Below, piece by piece: positions 63,301 through 64,000 of a DNA stretch of 64,000 nt (its first letter is position 1; the number at the start of each line of letters is the position of its first letter). The position numbers and the translations under genes are program-made. Below the pieces are notes generated by a model, which was not told the origin of the DNA, did no database searches, and saw only the letters and a program-made list of their open reading frames with translations. The DNA comes from Pseudomonas putida S13.1.2 (GTDB lineage: Bacteria; Pseudomonadota; Gammaproteobacteria; Pseudomonadales; Pseudomonadaceae): contig NZ_CP010979.1 of assembly GCF_000498395.2 (NCBI RefSeq), positions 930,001 through 994,000 of the forward strand. Reading direction: 5' to 3'.

Positions 63301-64000
63301 TCAATACACCCACACCTCGACCCGCCGATTGCGCAGCCGCCCTTGCTCCAGCTCATTGCCGGCCACCGGCAGTTCATCGCCCATACCCGTCACCTCCAGC
63401 AACTCCACGCCATCGCGTGCCAGCTCGCGGCGCACTGCCTGGGCCCGAAGGCGCGAGAGCAGGGCGGCGCGGCCAGGCGTTTCCTTGGGGTCGCCAAAAC
63501 CTACCAGCACCGCTTTGCTCTGCAGCTTGCCAGCCTGGCGCAGGTATTCGGCCACCCGCTGCACATCACGCAGGGCCTTGTTATCGAGGCTGGCGCTGCC
63601 TTCCTGAAAGCGGAAGTTCACACTCAGCCGCTGCGCCTGTTGGGCCAAGGTACGGTAGCGCGGCGGCATGTCGGCCTGGGGCACTACTGGCTGGGCCTTG
63701 ATCTGCTGCGAAACAAAGCCCTGCTGGGCGACGATGGCCTGGCCGGCCGGGCTCTGGGCAAAGTCGGCCAGGGCCCTGGCCTGCGGCTTGGGGTTGGCCG
63801 GCAGGTAGAAGTACAGGCGTCGTGACAGCGGATAGTCTTCGCTGGCCACCAGCGCGCGCTCCGGCAGCATGGCCGGTGCGTCGCCTTCGGCTACCGCCAG
63901 CACCTTGGCCCCGTGCACCGCAGCCAGGCTGCTGAAGCCGATGGCCTGGCGGTCGGTGGCCACCTGCGCGGCCAGTTCGTCACTGGACTCGAAGCGCCGG
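63301..64000 (-). CDS. OmpA-domain protein with PstS-like part, 5' end outside window
   Basis: The 3' portion, at least 232 residues, with no start in the window. The first visible part (including PLSRRLYFYLPANPKPQA and DFAQSPAGQAIVAQQGFV) matches the C-terminal lobe of phosphate-binding-protein-like folds. The last about 110 residues form an OmpA-like peptidoglycan-binding domain (VNFRFQEGSASLDNKALRDV, GFGDPKE, NRRVEVWVY). Such fusions are periplasmic or outer-membrane-linked in pseudomonads; the ligand is unknown. Confidence 0.8.
   Translation of the reverse strand, partial: RRFESSDELAAQVATDRQAIGFSSLAAVHGAKVLAVAEGDAPAMLPERALVASEDYPLSRRLYFYLPANPKPQARALADFAQSPAGQAIVAQQGFVSQQIKAQPVVPQADMPPRYRTLAQQAQRLSVNFRFQEGSASLDNKALRDVQRVAEYLRQAGKLQSKAVLVGFGDPKETPGRAALLSRLRAQAVRRELARDGVELLEVTGMGDELPVAGNELEQGRLRNRRVEVWVY

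Noticed and set aside
62130..63701. A long plus-strand frame opposite the TerC-family gene
   Set aside because: His/Gln/Arg-rich antisense sequence with no start signal; the TerC signature is on the minus strand.

Overview
The window is chromosomal DNA of a fluorescent Pseudomonas, most likely of the P. putida group. The evidence is high GC, many Pseudomonas-type REP hairpins between genes, several LysR regulators, a ferulate/p-coumarate catabolic cluster in the order known from P. putida, a FecI/FecR/TonB-receptor iron locus with a Fur box, a RES-Xre toxin-antitoxin pair, and type VI secretion cargo. No rRNA, tRNA, CRISPR array, insertion sequence or prophage was seen.

Layout. 0-4.6 kb: an outer-membrane gene remnant, a glutaminase, and a LysR regulator divergent from a phytanoyl-CoA-type dioxygenase and an amino-acid permease. 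4.7-8.8 kb: a VasX-like type VI effector with a two-TM partner protein, lower in GC than its surroundings at the 3' end. 9.2-12.5 kb: an aromatic-ring flavin hydroxylase / DUF2783 / MFS operon. 12.7-20.2 kb: small unknown genes, a GNAT enzyme, O-acetylhomoserine sulfhydrylase, an SDR, an aldo/keto reductase and a DHA2 efflux pump. 20.5-27.3 kb: a four-gene operon of two TonB receptors around a Tat-exported amine oxidase and an exported RidA. 27.7-41.3 kb: the hydroxycinnamate region, made of ferR, ech-vdh-fcs-aat-acd, an exported arylsulfatase with an exported formylglycine-generating enzyme, and a porin plus aromatic-acid MFS importer. 41.3-47.1 kb: a 5'-nucleotidase, small unknowns, a hydroxyacid dehydrogenase, and a LysR/MFS pair. 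47.2-51.3 kb: the FecI/FecR/siderophore-receptor system. 51.4-60.1 kb: a GST, small unknowns, LysR genes, an atypical SDR, RES-Xre, a cysteine desulfurase and an acyl-CoA dehydrogenase. 60.3-62.0 kb: a PAAR-type effector with a membrane immunity candidate. 62.1-64.0 kb: a TerC-family protein and the 3' part of an OmpA-domain protein that runs off the window.

How the genes work together. The central theme is use of plant phenolics. A porin and MFS importer bring in hydroxycinnamates. Fcs makes the CoA thioester, Ech cleaves it to vanillin or 4-hydroxybenzaldehyde and acetyl-CoA, and Vdh oxidises the aldehyde. The sulfatase and its activating enzyme sit inside this region and both carry export signals, suggesting (by inference) periplasmic desulfation of sulfated phenolics before uptake. 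The amine oxidase and RidA form a plausible periplasmic imine-producing and imine-hydrolysing pair fed by TonB receptors. Two separate effector modules suggest that the cell carries a type VI secretion system elsewhere.
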